This document shows positions 9,102 to 18,333 of a stretch of 64,000 bases of DNA, one piece after another. The DNA lies in contig CP007444.1 of NCBI GenBank assembly GCA_000632805.1, forward strand, positions 3,894,772-3,958,771, given 5' to 3'. Made by a program: the position numbers and the translations under genes. The notes beneath the pieces were generated by a model. That model was not told the DNA's origin. It did no database searches and saw only the letters and a list, made by a program, of their open reading frames with translations. The DNA is from Dyella jiangningensis (GTDB lineage: Bacteria; Pseudomonadota; Gammaproteobacteria; Xanthomonadales; Rhodanobacteraceae). Within the stretch, counting starts at the first letter, position 1. Every line of letters begins with the position of its first letter.

Positions 9102-9132
9102 AAAAAAACCACCCCGCAAGGGGTGGCTTTTT
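9102..9132 (-). terminator. bidirectional terminator between ALDH and the FadL-type gene
   Basis: CCACCCC (9109-9115), loop GCAA and GGGGTGG (9120-9126) form a strong hairpin. A-run 9102-9108 on the plus strand gives a U-tail for minus-strand transcripts (the porin gene), and T-run 9128-9132 serves plus-strand transcripts. Confidence 0.8.
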
Positions 9133-9155
9133 GCTCTTCTACACCGCTTGCGCGA

Positions 9156-10595
9156 TTAGAACTTGTACTGGGCCGAGAGGCTCAGCAGGTTGCCGTAATC
9201 GTCCGAGCTGCCGGTGATCACGTCGCCGGTCGAGCTCGCCACGTTCATGCGCGCGCTGTTCACGAAGATGTGCGCGTACGACGCGTTGATCACGAAGTGC
9301 TCGCTGGCCTTGTAGCCGACGCCGAAGCTGACCAGCTGGCGGGTGCCATCGGGCACGCGCGGGTCGCGGGTTGCGGTCTGGGTCGGCGTGGTGTCGAGTG
9401 CGAGACCGCCGCGCAGGGTCAGCTTGTCGTTGACGTAGTAGTCGCCGCCGATGGAGACGTACCAGCTGTTCTTCCAGTTGAACGCTTCGGTGGTGGTCGG
9501 CTGAGCCGGGTTGGCGTAGTACACGTTCAAGTTCTTGAACACGTCCCACTTGGTCCAGGCCGCATCGATGCCCAGGCCGAACTTCTCTTCCTGGTGCCAG
9601 TAGCTGGCCGTGGCCACCGCCGGGGTGGTGAACGGTGCGGTGCCGTCGGTGTGCGTGAACGGCACGCCGCCCGCACCCGCCAGCAGCGCGGCCACGGTCG
9701 GGTTGGACAGCAGGGCCTGCACGTTGGCCGGCATGGTGAAGTTGGCGGTGCCTTCCAGCGTATGCGCGATCTTCGAGCGGTAGCTCAGCGCGAACTTGTC
9801 CTTCGGCGAGAGCTTCCAGAACGCGCCGACCTGCCAGCCATAGGCCCAGTCGTCACCCTTGATGCGGGCGATGCCGTCCGAACCCGGCGGCACGATCGTG
9901 TTGACCTGGCCGCCAAGCATCTGGCCGGCCGCCGGCGGGATCGCACCCGCTGCCACGGCCTGCTGCACGAGGCCCAGGCCCACGGCGTTGTAGTTGATGG
10001 CAGAGGTCAGCTCGGCCGAGGTCTTCTGCGCAATGCCGCTGACGCCCAGCGAGAAGGTGTCGGTGACGTCGTAGGACAGCGACAGCGTGCCGTCGAGCGA
10101 TTCGAACTTGGACTTGATGGCGTTGTAGCGGCCCTTCCAGTTGGAGTCGTACTCGGTCTGGAAGCCGAACGGCACGGTGAAGCCCGCACCGAAGTGCCAC
10201 TTGTCGGCGAACTGGGTGGCGAAGAACAGCGCCGGCACCGGCATGGTGGTGCCCGCGTCGCCGCCGTTGCCGCCGCTGATCGGGCGACCCAGCGCGTCAT
10301 GGGCGGTACCGCTGAAGGTGGTGCCGAAATTGATGGCGGTGACGTCAGCCTGCAAATAGGTGCCCTGCAGCTCGGTCATGGCAGCCGGGTTGTTCACCAC
10401 CACCGACACGTCGCCACCCGCCGTGGCCGAACCGGCGTAGGCGCGGCCCATGGCGGCAGCGCTGTTTTCGTGCAGCTGGAACGCGCTCGCATGGGCGCTC
10501 TGCGGCGCAGCAAACGAACCGACGATCGCCAGACTCAGCGCGGCGAGCGCGAGCGGACGGCCCGTACGGGAAAAGGGGCGGAAAGACATCTGCAT
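9156..10595 (-). CDS. FadL/OmpP1/TodX family outer membrane transporter
   Basis: An outer-membrane beta-barrel of about 479 residues for uptake of long-chain fatty acids or other hydrophobic compounds. The mature N-terminus after the signal (ending SAHASAFQ) has the FadL hatch hallmark NSAAAMGRAYAGSAT followed by VVVNNPAAMT. The protein ends in Phe (SLSAQYKF). Three in-frame ATGs lie close together (10601, 10595, 10589); the middle one is best spaced from the AGGAG site. A promoter and a PsrA-like operator lie upstream and a strong terminator downstream, so it is monocistronic. Substrate specificity within the family (fatty acid versus aromatic hydrocarbon) cannot be decided from sequence. 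Confidence 0.88.
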   Translation of the reverse strand: MQMSFRPFSRTGRPLALAALSLAIVGSFAAPQSAHASAFQLHENSAAAMGRAYAGSATAGGDVSVVVNNPAAMTELQGTYLQADVTAINFGTTFSGTAHDALGRPISGGNGGDAGTTMPVPALFFATQFADKWHFGAGFTVPFGFQTEYDSNWKGRYNAIKSKFESLDGTLSLSYDVTDTFSLGVSGIAQKTSAELTSAINYNAVGLGLVQQAVAAGAIPPAAGQMLGGQVNTIVPPGSDGIARIKGDDWAYGWQVGAFWKLSPKDKFALSYRSKIAHTLEGTANFTMPANVQALLSNPTVAALLAGAGGVPFTHTDGTAPFTTPAVATASYWHQEEKFGLGIDAAWTKWDVFKNLNVYYANPAQPTTTEAFNWKNSWYVSIGGDYYVNDKLTLRGGLALDTTPTQTATRDPRVPDGTRQLVSFGVGYKASEHFVINASYAHIFVNSARMNVASSTGDVITGSSDDYGNLLSLSAQYKF

Positions 10596-10665
10596 CTGCA
10601 TGCTCCTGCTTATCGTTGGTCTGGCTCGGGGTTGTAACAGGGACTTGACGATCGCGCTTGATTTT

Positions 10666-10679
10666 CATACGCGCGTTTG
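10666..10679 (-). promoter_or_regulatory. candidate PsrA-type operator for the FadL-type gene
   Basis: CATACGCGCGTTTG is a near-palindrome matching the published PsrA motif (G/C)AAAC(N2-4)GTTTG(C/G) with one mismatch. It sits just downstream of the predicted transcription start and about 70 bp before the porin start codon, where a repressor would block transcription. PsrA is a fatty-acid-responsive TetR regulator in pseudomonads and relatives; binding here is inferred. Confidence 0.35.
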
Positions 10680-10694
10680 ACACCCCTGGGCGAG

Positions 10695-10723
10695 ACTGTG
10701 CCCACTCGTTGCGGGGCTTGCAA
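10695..10723 (-). promoter_or_regulatory. candidate sigma70 promoter of the FadL-type gene
   Basis: Read on the minus strand: -35 TTGCAA (10723-10718), a 17-bp spacer, and -10-like CACAGT (10700-10695). The predicted start falls at about 10688, just ahead of the operator-like palindrome. The rest of the 306-bp gap (10596-10901) shows no ORF with coding character; it must also hold the promoter of the divergent YcgL gene. Confidence 0.4.
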
Positions 10724-10901
10724 GTGCGGCCGCAGCAAAAATTTCACATCTCGCCGGCCGGTTCCATGACGATCGTCGATAAATGCCGAAGATGGGACCA
10801 CATTGCGAATCGCGACTCATCGGCGCCAGGCTGGTACCCTTGTCCGCCCCCGCGCCGTGCCAGTGCGCCCTCCTCTTCGACGCAACCGACCGGGTATCGC
10901 C

Positions 10902-11189
10902 ATGCACTGTTACGTCTATGCAAGCCAGCGCAAGCCCGACAGCTACCTGTGGCTGCGCGAACGCGACGACTTCGCCTGCATCCCTGCCCCTCTCGCGCTC
11001 ATGCTCGGTGACCTGCGGTTGGCGCTCGAAGTCGAACTCACCGGCCAGCGCAAGCTGCCGCATGAAGACCCTCAGGTCGTGCTCGAGCATCTCGAAGGAC
11101 AGGGCTGGCATCTGCAGTTGCCGCCCCAGGAGACGTTGGCTTCGGCCAACCACCCTGAGTACAAGAGCAAGCCGCACAACGACCAATAA
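10902..11189 (+). CDS. YcgL domain-containing protein
   Basis: A small cytoplasmic protein of 95 residues starting MHCYVYASQRKPDSYLWL at the ATG at 10902. The YcgL (UPF0745) pattern is clear: an N-terminal YVY strand, FACIPAPLALMLG, LEVELTGQRKLPHEDPQ and the closing GQGWHLQLPPQE. Family length is usually 85-110 residues. The family's biochemical function is not established. The frame extends upstream to 10803, but that part has no family similarity. The large ankyrin gene begins 70 bp downstream on the same strand, so the two could share a transcript. Confidence 0.85.
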   Translation: MHCYVYASQRKPDSYLWLRERDDFACIPAPLALMLGDLRLALEVELTGQRKLPHEDPQVVLEHLEGQGWHLQLPPQETLASANHPEYKSKPHNDQ

Positions 11190-11258
11190 GCTCCCGTGGG
11201 GCCGCGGTTAACACGGGATTACCGTCTGGCGCCATCACGATTCCTATACTTCGCGCCT

Positions 11259-14200
11259 ATGGCCTATTCAAAAACGCGTCGACCGCCTCCGTTCCTGCAA
11301 GCCCTTGCCTGGTTCATTCCCGGCCTCGTCGCTACCGCGATCGCGGCGCTCGGTGCGCACCCGCTCGCGCTGATCCCGCTTCTGGTGGCCAACGCGCTGA
11401 CCATGGCTGCGGTATGCCACGCGATCGGTTTTGATCCGGAGCCACGCTTCGGCCGCACCGTGCTGCGCCGGGGCGCGGCCTATCTGGTGATGTTCACCGG
11501 TTATGTGGTGCTGGTGTTCGCGCTGGTCGCGTGGCCGATGCTGCGACTCAACCAGTCACCGAGCCTGGGAGCCGCGTTGCTGCTGGCCGGCGCGCTGGTC
11601 GTGGCGCTCGCTGCGCTGTGGCGTGTGTGGCCTGCGTTTGGGCTGGTCTACGTATGGGATGACGCCTATCCGGCGCAGAGCGACGGTTCGTGGATTTTCA
11701 CCGCCACCGCGCGCAGCCTGGCGTTCGGCCGCCACCTCTCCCGCGAAGAACGTTTCTTCACCCACTTCCTGCCGGCCGCTCTTGCGCTGCTGGTGCTCGC
11801 CTTCATCGGCATCGCGCTGACCGGGCTCTACGGCGTCATGCCGTCCGAGCTGCGCACGGCGGCGCTCGTCGTCTACGGCGTGGTCTTGATGCCGCTCGGT
11901 TGCCTGGTCATCGCCAATCGCACCTTGCGTGCCCTGCTCTGCGAAAGCCGCCGCCCCGCCCGCCAGCCCGCTGCCGGCGTCGTGGAGCCCGCGCCGAAGC
12001 CCAAGCCGGCGCCGCAGCTGAGCGAACAGGAACGCACCGCGGGCACGCCCGAACAAGCGCAAGCCTTGCTTGCCGCCACGCGCGATGGCGACATCGAGCG
12101 CGCATTGGCCCTGGTGGAAGCCGGTGCCGACCCCAATACCGCGCCGGCGAACGGTGATCGCGACCAGCGCCCCGTGCTGATGCTCGCCGCGCTGCTGCCG
12201 GACACGCGGCTGCTGCGCGCGCTGATCGCCAAGGGCGCGGACGTAAATCGCGCGACCGGCGGCCTCACCCCGCTGCTCGCCGCCACGCGCGACAGCTGGC
12301 ATGGCCGCGCCGAAGCCGTGATGACCCTGCTCGCCAACGGCGCCAACGCGCTGTCGGCCGACGCCGAAGGCAACACGCCGCTGCATGGGGCGGTGCTGAG
12401 CGGCGAGCCCATTGTCGCGGCGATGCTGCTGGACGCTGGCGCACCGATCAACGCGCTGAACAAGCTGCGCCTCAGCCCGCTGACGGTCGCCTGCCGCGCG
12501 GCCAACTGGTCCGTCGCCAAATTCCTGCTGGAGCGTGGCGCCAAGCCCGCGCCCGCCGACGGCGAACCCGCCCTGGTGGCCGCGGCCGGCATCACCGACG
12601 ACGATGTGGAAGGCGTGAAGCTGCTGCTCAAGCATCGCGCGTCGGTGAATGCCGTCGACTCGCGCCATCGCAGCGCACTGATGGCCGCCGCGTCCGAGGG
12701 ACACGAACAGATCGCGCGCGCGCTGCGCGCCGCTGGCGCCGACGTCAACCTGATCGATCGTCATGGCAGCACCGCCCTGATGGAGGCCGCGCGTGCCGGT
12801 GCGGTGGGCATCGTGAAGCTGCTTGCCGAAGCACAGCCCGACGCACGTGCCCGCGACAGCCATGGACGCGATGCGCTCACCCTGGCCTGCCAGTCGCCGC
12901 GCGCGCACGCCGAGATGGTGCGCGCCCTGCTCGGCCTGGGCGCCGAGCCCAAGGCCACGGGCAGCGATGGCCGCAGCGCGCTCGACCACGCGGCCGCCAC
13001 GGGTCGCTGGGATCTGGTTGCGCTGCTCGATCCCGAAACACCGCTGCCGGCCAGCCTGAGTCTCGATGCGCTGCCCGAAGGCGCGGACACCCCGGCGCAC
13101 CTGCTCGATGCGCTGCGCTTCGGCCACTGGGCCATCGTGTCCACGTTCGCCGCCCGCGTGCGCGAATGGCCACAGGCGCAGCTTGCCCAGCTCTACCTGG
13201 ATCTCGCCACGCCGGGCCTTGGCGCGGCGCGGCGCTGGTTGCTCGACCACGCGCTGGAACCCGAGGCGCGCCTGCAACCACAGCTGGTGGACGACGCCGA
13301 CGTCGACGAGCCACGCGAAGCGCAGCTGCCGCCGCTGGGGCGTCGCTTGTTCGACGCACTGCTGCAGCAATTGCCTGCCGCCACTGAAGCGGTGGACGAC
13401 CTGCTGCAGGCCGGCGCCACGCCGGCCGGCGCAGGACTACTGACCCAGGCGCTGCTGCGTCTGGAAGACAGCGTGCAGGGCGCCGCTCTGCCACTGGCGA
13501 TGCTTGAGCGCGGCGCCGATCCGTTTGGTGCCGATGCGCGCGAACGCACGCCGGTGCACCTGGCCGCCACCTTCGGCCAGTTGCCGTTGCTGCAGACGTT
13601 GCTGTCGCGCGGCTGCGATCCCAATACGCGTGACGTCAACGGCCGCACGCCGCTGTTTGCCGCGCTGGAGCACGGTGAACTCGCACTGCCACTGGTGCGC
13701 GCGCTGGTGGCTCATGGCGCCGATCCGGAAGCGATCGACGCCAACGGTGAAACACCGCTGGGGCTCGCACTGGAACATGATGCGGTCGAGCGTTGGTTGA
13801 ATTGGGGCGACTGGAAGCGTCCCACGCGCCCGGTACGTCCCGAGGACTTGCCCCAAGCCGCGGCTGCCGGCGCACTCGTCGCCGTGGACCGATTGCTCGA
13901 ACTCGGCTTTGCCGTCGACACACGTGATCACCAGGGCGCCACTGCGCTGCTGCATGCGTGCGGGGCGGGGCATCGCGACGTTGCGGCACTGCTGCTGGAC
14001 AAGGGCGCCGATGCCACGCTCGCCGCGAACAACGGTATGACGCCGCTTGCCGCGGCCGTGAGTGCGCGACGCGAGTCGCTGGTGGCGTTGCTGCTGCAGC
14101 ACAGCGTAAGCGCGGACCAGCGCCTGCCCGGCGAAGCCACTGCACTGATGGTTGCCGCAGCGATGGGCTATCCCGACATTGCGGAACAGCTGCTCGACGG

Positions 14201-14717
14201 TGGTGCCGACGTCAACGCGGTGGATGCGCGGGGCCATGCGGCCCTGCACGCCGCCGCGCAGTACGGCTTCGACCACAACGACAGCCTGCGCGCGCGCCGC
14301 CTGTTCGACGCGCTGCTCAAGCGCGGCGCCGACGTCAGCCTCGCCGACAAGGAAGGCAAAACGCCACTGCTGTTGCTGCTGGGCGCGCATCTGCGGCCCG
14401 GCAGCGAGTGCGACGCCACGCATATCGGAGCACTGGTGCCGGTGCTGCTCGACGCGGGCGCCGCCCTCGAACACGCCGACCAGCGCGGCGTCACTGCGCT
14501 GCATGCCTGCGCGATGCACGCCCTGCTCGCTCCGGCACGCGTGTTGTTGGCGCGCGGCGCGGATCGCCAGGCCACCGACGCGTTCGGCCGCACCGCGGCA
14601 GACGTGGCGCGCACCATCGGCTACGTCGATATCGCACATGAGCTGGCAGCGCGCAGCACGGGGGCCATCCCCAGCGTGCGACAGATGCTCCGACAACCGG
14701 CACAGCCGGCGGACTGA
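11259..14717 (+). CDS. large membrane-anchored ankyrin-repeat protein
   Basis: A 1152-residue protein. The first ~220 residues contain several hydrophobic membrane segments (for example FIPGLVATAIAALGAH, YLVMFTGYVVLVFALVAWP, ALLLAGALVVALAALWRV, ALALLVLAFIGIALTGLYGVM). From about residue 260 to the end it is an almost continuous array of ankyrin repeats, with many GADPN/GADVN turns and TPL(H/L)AA helices, interrupted near residues 600-740 by a less regular stretch. The ATG at 11259 (MAYSKTRRPP) was chosen because residues before it look non-coding. The repeats should face the cytoplasm as a protein-binding scaffold (inference); the partner is unknown. A terminator follows directly, so the gene ends its transcription unit. 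Confidence 0.85.
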   Translation: MAYSKTRRPPPFLQALAWFIPGLVATAIAALGAHPLALIPLLVANALTMAAVCHAIGFDPEPRFGRTVLRRGAAYLVMFTGYVVLVFALVAWPMLRLNQSPSLGAALLLAGALVVALAALWRVWPAFGLVYVWDDAYPAQSDGSWIFTATARSLAFGRHLSREERFFTHFLPAALALLVLAFIGIALTGLYGVMPSELRTAALVVYGVVLMPLGCLVIANRTLRALLCESRRPARQPAAGVVEPAPKPKPAPQLSEQERTAGTPEQAQALLAATRDGDIERALALVEAGADPNTAPANGDRDQRPVLMLAALLPDTRLLRALIAKGADVNRATGGLTPLLAATRDSWHGRAEAVMTLLANGANALSADAEGNTPLHGAVLSGEPIVAAMLLDAGAPINALNKLRLSPLTVACRAANWSVAKFLLERGAKPAPADGEPALVAAAGITDDDVEGVKLLLKHRASVNAVDSRHRSALMAAASEGHEQIARALRAAGADVNLIDRHGSTALMEAARAGAVGIVKLLAEAQPDARARDSHGRDALTLACQSPRAHAEMVRALLGLGAEPKATGSDGRSALDHAAATGRWDLVALLDPETPLPASLSLDALPEGADTPAHLLDALRFGHWAIVSTFAARVREWPQAQLAQLYLDLATPGLGAARRWLLDHALEPEARLQPQLVDDADVDEPREAQLPPLGRRLFDALLQQLPAATEAVDDLLQAGATPAGAGLLTQALLRLEDSVQGAALPLAMLERGADPFGADARERTPVHLAATFGQLPLLQTLLSRGCDPNTRDVNGRTPLFAALEHGELALPLVRALVAHGADPEAIDANGETPLGLALEHDAVERWLNWGDWKRPTRPVRPEDLPQAAAAGALVAVDRLLELGFAVDTRDHQGATALLHACGAGHRDVAALLLDKGADATLAANNGMTPLAAAVSARRESLVALLLQHSVSADQRLPGEATALMVAAAMGYPDIAEQLLDGGADVNAVDARGHAALHAAAQYGFDHNDSLRARRLFDALLKRGADVSLADKEGKTPLLLLLGAHLRPGSECDATHIGALVPVLLDAGAALEHADQRGVTALHACAMHALLAPARVLLARGADRQATDAFGRTAADVARTIGYVDIAHELAARSTGAIPSVRQMLRQPAQPAD

Positions 14718-14720
14718 TGC

Positions 14721-14749
14721 AAAAAAGGCCCGCGCAAGCGGGTTTTTTT
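14721..14749 (+). terminator. terminator after the ankyrin gene
   Basis: CCCGC (14729-14733), GCAA loop, GCGGG (14738-14742) and a run of seven T (14743-14749). An A-run at 14721-14726 makes it work in both directions. It begins 4 bp after the stop codon. Confidence 0.8.
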
Positions 14750-15068
14750 GTGCGTGCGCTCGACCTGCAGGTACGGACTGGTCAACGATAGGGCGAAGGG
14801 CGCACGAGCGAGGACCAAACGCATCTCCAAGCAGAGGTGCCGCGGTCGCGCACAGAGTGCGCTCCTACACGGGCTGCGCGATGTGCGGCGATCGGCTCTC
14901 GAAACTTCATGAGCCTGCGTACGAGAAAGACTTGTGGAAGCGCCCCGTGCGCCATAAGCCGACGGAGCGATGAAGTGATGTGCCGCGAAGACCGATCGCA
15001 GCTTCAGGCGGAGACGCCGCGATCGCGAGCGCTCCTGCATGCAAATGAGGTGTAGAGCAGCGGTTGGC
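14750..15068. other. intergenic region without a supported gene
   Basis: Between the ankyrin gene and the convergent antiporter gene no reading frame has convincing coding character. The region contains the single-arm repeat at 14846-14870 and a second GCGCTCCT-containing stretch near 15020-15040 that may be a decayed copy. Confidence 0.5.
14846..14870. repeat. REP-like element, copy 2 (single arm)
   Basis: GTCGCGCACAGAGTGCGCTC followed by CTACA matches the right arm at 9056-9081 with one change in the core (CAGAG for CAGGG). The partner arm is not evident nearby, so this looks like a half or decayed element. Confidence 0.6.
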
Positions 15069-16910
15069 TCAGCGCGTGACGTCTTCGTCGTCTGGCGTCA
15101 CTTTGGTGGGTTTCTCGCGCTCGCGTTCGGCTTCGGGTGAGGCGTCGGCCTGGAATAGTTGATCGAGGTCGACCAGGGCTTCACGCGTGGTCTGCACGAT
15201 GCGGGCGTCGTCGTCGTAGACGAGGTATTGGCGCTTGAGCAGCTCGGCATCCTGTCGGCGGAAGCGCTCCACGCGATCGGCGGCGAGTTCGGGCGAGAGG
15301 CCAATCGCCTCCAGTGTCTGGCGCGTCATCTTGAGGCTGGAATACAGCGTCTCGCGCACCGGCATCTCGATGCCAAGGTCCATCAATCGCCACACGTGCT
15401 GGCGATTGCGTGCGCGCGCGATGATCTTCAGGTTGGGATAGATGCGTCGTACTACGCGCGCCGTGCGCAGGCTTGCCTCGGCATCGTCCACCGCGAGCAC
15501 GAACACGTCGGCCTGGTCGGCCTGTGCCGCGCGCAACAACTCCGGGCGCGCCGGATCGCCGTAGAAAATGTTGTTCTGCGTACCGAAGCGCTGCACCAGA
15601 TCGATCTGCTCCACCGAATGATCGAGCGCCACGAACGAGATGCCCTGCGCACGCAGCACGCGCGCCACGATCTGACCCATGCGTCCGTAGCCGGCGATGA
15701 TGACGCGCGGCGAGTCGGCGACGATGGTGTCGAACTCACGCGTCTTCTTCGGCTTGGCGCCCAGCACGCGAGCGGTCAAAGCCACCAGCAGCGGCGTCAA
15801 CGCCATCGACAACGTGATGGCGAGTACCTGCAGGCCATGCTGTTCGCTGGTGATGAGGTCCTGCTCGCGCGCGAGCTTCAACACCACGAACGCAAACTCG
15901 CCGCCGCAGGCGAGAAGCACCGCGAGGCGCAAGGCGTCGCGGCGATCGAGGCTGCCGACCACGCGGCCCAGCGGCCACAACAGCGCGCCCTTGATCAGCA
16001 TCAGGCACGCCACCAGCATCAGCACCTTCTGCGGCTGGTCGAACAGCAACGTGATGTCCATCGACATGCCGACGCTGATGAAGAACAGGCCGAGCAGCAG
16101 GCCCTTGAACGGCTCGATGTGCGATTCCAGTTCGTGCCGGTATTCGGAATCGGCAAGCAGCACGCCGGCGAGGAATGCGCCCAATGTGGACGACAAGCCC
16201 ACCATTTCCATCAGCCACGCCGTGCCCATCACCACCAGCAAAGCCGTGGCGGTGGAGACTTCCACGCTGTCGGTACGTGCGACGAAGCGGAACACGGGAC
16301 GCAACAGGTAGCGACCACCCACCATCACCGCGACGATGGCACCGCCCGTGCGCAGCACGGCGTAGAGGTCGAAACCGTGCTTTCCCGAGGCAGTGGCGAG
16401 CAGCGGCACCGCGGCGATCAGCGGAATCGCGGCCAGGTCCTGGAACAGCAGGATGGCGAACGCCTGGCGTCCGTAAGGCGAGCCGGCTTCCTTGCGCTCG
16501 GCGAGAATCTGCAGGCCGAACGCCGTGGACGACAAGGCGAGGCTGCCGCCCACGATGGTGGCCGCGTTCACGGTCAGGCCGAACAGGTAATAAGCCGCCG
16601 CGCCGATCACCAGGCTGGTTGCCAGCACCTGCAGCAGGCCGGTACCGAACACCTGCCGGCGCATCACCCACAGGCGTTGCGGCGAAAGCTCCAGGCCGAT
16701 GACGAACAGCATCAACACCACGCCGAATTCGGAGATCGTGCTGACGCCGGCGGTGTCGCTCACCAGCCCCAGTTCCTTCGGGCCGATGACGATGCCTGCC
16801 AGCAGATAGCCCAGCACCGAGCCCAGCTTGAAGCGCTTGGTAAGCGGCACTGCGATGACGGTCGCCACCAGGAATACCAGCGCCGTCTCCAGAAAATGGT
16901 GGCTATCCAC
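15069..16910 (-). CDS. CPA2 family cation:proton antiporter, KefB/KefC-like
   Basis: An inner-membrane monovalent cation (probably K+)/H+ antiporter of 613 residues. Residues 1-380 are the Na_H_exchanger domain with about a dozen hydrophobic helices and family motifs such as GSVLGYLLAGIVIGP and GVVLMLFVIGLEL. From about residue 400 a TrkA-N (RCK) domain follows, with the nucleotide-binding start VIIAGYGRMGQIVARVL. The charged tail is extended compared with the core fold. The GTG at 16910 has a GGAG site six bases upstream. The family includes glutathione-gated K+ efflux systems that protect against electrophiles, which would suit the redox genes next door, but gating cannot be inferred here. 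Confidence 0.88.
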   Translation of the reverse strand: MDSHHFLETALVFLVATVIAVPLTKRFKLGSVLGYLLAGIVIGPKELGLVSDTAGVSTISEFGVVLMLFVIGLELSPQRLWVMRRQVFGTGLLQVLATSLVIGAAAYYLFGLTVNAATIVGGSLALSSTAFGLQILAERKEAGSPYGRQAFAILLFQDLAAIPLIAAVPLLATASGKHGFDLYAVLRTGGAIVAVMVGGRYLLRPVFRFVARTDSVEVSTATALLVVMGTAWLMEMVGLSSTLGAFLAGVLLADSEYRHELESHIEPFKGLLLGLFFISVGMSMDITLLFDQPQKVLMLVACLMLIKGALLWPLGRVVGSLDRRDALRLAVLLACGGEFAFVVLKLAREQDLITSEQHGLQVLAITLSMALTPLLVALTARVLGAKPKKTREFDTIVADSPRVIIAGYGRMGQIVARVLRAQGISFVALDHSVEQIDLVQRFGTQNNIFYGDPARPELLRAAQADQADVFVLAVDDAEASLRTARVVRRIYPNLKIIARARNRQHVWRLMDLGIEMPVRETLYSSLKMTRQTLEAIGLSPELAADRVERFRRQDAELLKRQYLVYDDDARIVQTTREALVDLDQLFQADASPEAEREREKPTKVTPDDEDVTR

Positions 16911-17010
16911 TCGCGCGCTCCATTCGGGGAATGACCATTATTCCACGCGACCGCTGCCATGGCCCAAGCGATGGCGGCCATCGATGCCGACGCGCGTCAC
17001 AGCCGTCTCA

Positions 17011-17904
17011 TCACGCCGCAAGCGCAAGGCCCTGCCATTGCTGGGCGAGCAAGGTCGCGAGGCGTTGCACTGGCGGCGATGATTCGGCCTCGGCGCGATG
17101 CAGGCACAGACCCAACGTGCCCAGCGCAGGCAGCGGCGTGTCATGGGGCGCGAGTGCCTGCACGGTTGGCGGCAGGCCCACGGCCGTGCGCAGCGATACG
17201 CCCAGACCGGCCGCGACGGCGGCCCAGGTGCCCGCGAGGCTTGCGCTGGTGAATGCAATGCGCCACGGGACATGCGCGCGATCGAGCGCGGCGGTGGCGG
17301 CGCTGCGCATCACGCACGGCGCTTCAAGCATCACCAGCGGCAGCGGATCGCCCCCGGCAAGCCATGGCGCCGGGCCGCCAGCCGCCGAAATCCAGCGCAA
17401 GGGCACCTCGCCCAGGCGTTCGGCGTGGGGGCCGGCCGCCCCCGCATCCCAGGCGAGCGCCAGATCGAGGCGCCCCGAGGTCACGCGGTCCAGCAGCTCC
17501 GTGTTGCGCGCGATGCGCACTTCCACCCGCACCCGCGGATGGGCGCGCGCAAAGCGGCCCAATACGTCGGTGAGCAGGCTTTCGCCGAAATCTTCCTGCA
17601 GGCCCAGGCGGACCCAGCCCTCCAGCTCGGTGCCATGCAGCGCGGCGACGGCCTCATCGTTCAGCTCGAGCAGCCGGCGTGCGTAGGCCAGCATGGTTTC
17701 ACCCGCCTCGGTCAGCACCATGCCGCGCCCTGATTTGCGAACAACCGCCGTGCCGGCCTGCTCTTCCAGCTTCTTCAACTGGGCGCTGACCGCCGAGGTG
17801 GAGCGGCCGAGCCGGTCGGCCGCCTTGGCAAAGCTGCCCAGCTCGATGCCGGTGACAAAGGTACGCAAGACATCGAGATCGAAGTTCACACGCCGCATGG
17901 TCAT
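17011..17904 (-). CDS. LysR family transcriptional regulator (LrhA-like)
   Basis: A 297-residue regulator with an N-terminal winged helix-turn-helix (LDVLRTFVTGIELGSFAKAA, then LGRSTSAVSAQLKKLEEQAG) and a C-terminal periplasmic-binding-protein-like effector domain from about residue 95. Start ATG at 17904 or the in-frame ATG six bases later. It is divergent from the carboxymuconolactone decarboxylase-like gene at 18004 across a 99-bp gap, the standard arrangement in which a LysR protein controls the neighbouring operon and itself. The effector is unknown; the target genes suggest an aromatic, quinone or keto-acid compound (inference). Confidence 0.9.
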   Translation of the reverse strand: MTMRRVNFDLDVLRTFVTGIELGSFAKAADRLGRSTSAVSAQLKKLEEQAGTAVVRKSGRGMVLTEAGETMLAYARRLLELNDEAVAALHGTELEGWVRLGLQEDFGESLLTDVLGRFARAHPRVRVEVRIARNTELLDRVTSGRLDLALAWDAGAAGPHAERLGEVPLRWISAAGGPAPWLAGGDPLPLVMLEAPCVMRSAATAALDRAHVPWRIAFTSASLAGTWAAVAAGLGVSLRTAVGLPPTVQALAPHDTPLPALGTLGLCLHRAEAESSPPVQRLATLLAQQWQGLALAA

Positions 17905-18003
17905 CGTCCCGTTTTATTGGACTATCGGTTCGATATTTTCCGATTTTCAGAACAATACTGTCCGTCCTACTCTGGCATTCGTCAACTCGTCCCGGAGGCT
18001 TTC

Positions 18004-18333
18004 ATGACGACCCGTTCCGACCAGGGCCAACGCCGCTTTGGCGATGTCGCGCCTACCTTGGCCGAACTCACCGATCGCGTGCTGTTCGACGGCGTCTGGC
18101 AGGATCCGTCCCTGTCCCCTCGCGATCGCAGCCTGGCCACGGTCGCTGCCCTCGTCGCCCTTGGCCGCACCGAACAACTGCCCTTTCATCTGCAGCGGGC
18201 GGTCGACAACGGGCTTTCGCACGACGAACTCGCGGCACTGATCACCCATCTCGCGTTCTACGCCGGCTGGCCCGCAGCGGCTTCGGCGATTCCACGCCTG
18301 CGCGAACTGGTCAAGGGAAGCGCCACGCCATGA
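18004..18333 (+). CDS. carboxymuconolactone decarboxylase family protein
   Basis: A 109-residue all-helical protein starting at the ATG at 18004 (MTTRSDQGQRRFGDVAPT). The family core is visible: LSPRDRSLATVAALVALGRTE, then LPFHLQRAVDNGLSHDEL and ITHLAFYAGWPAAASA. The Cys pair of AhpD-like peroxidase members is absent, so it is closer to the decarboxylase-like branch and its activity is unknown. It is the first gene of a three-gene unit with DUF4865 and tautomerase genes; its stop overlaps the next start by ATGA. Confidence 0.88.
   Translation: MTTRSDQGQRRFGDVAPTLAELTDRVLFDGVWQDPSLSPRDRSLATVAALVALGRTEQLPFHLQRAVDNGLSHDELAALITHLAFYAGWPAAASAIPRLRELVKGSATP

Noticed and set aside
9069..10637. 522-codon plus-strand frame over the FadL-type gene
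   Set aside because: Antisense shadow; the minus strand has signal peptide, FadL hatch motif and terminal Phe.
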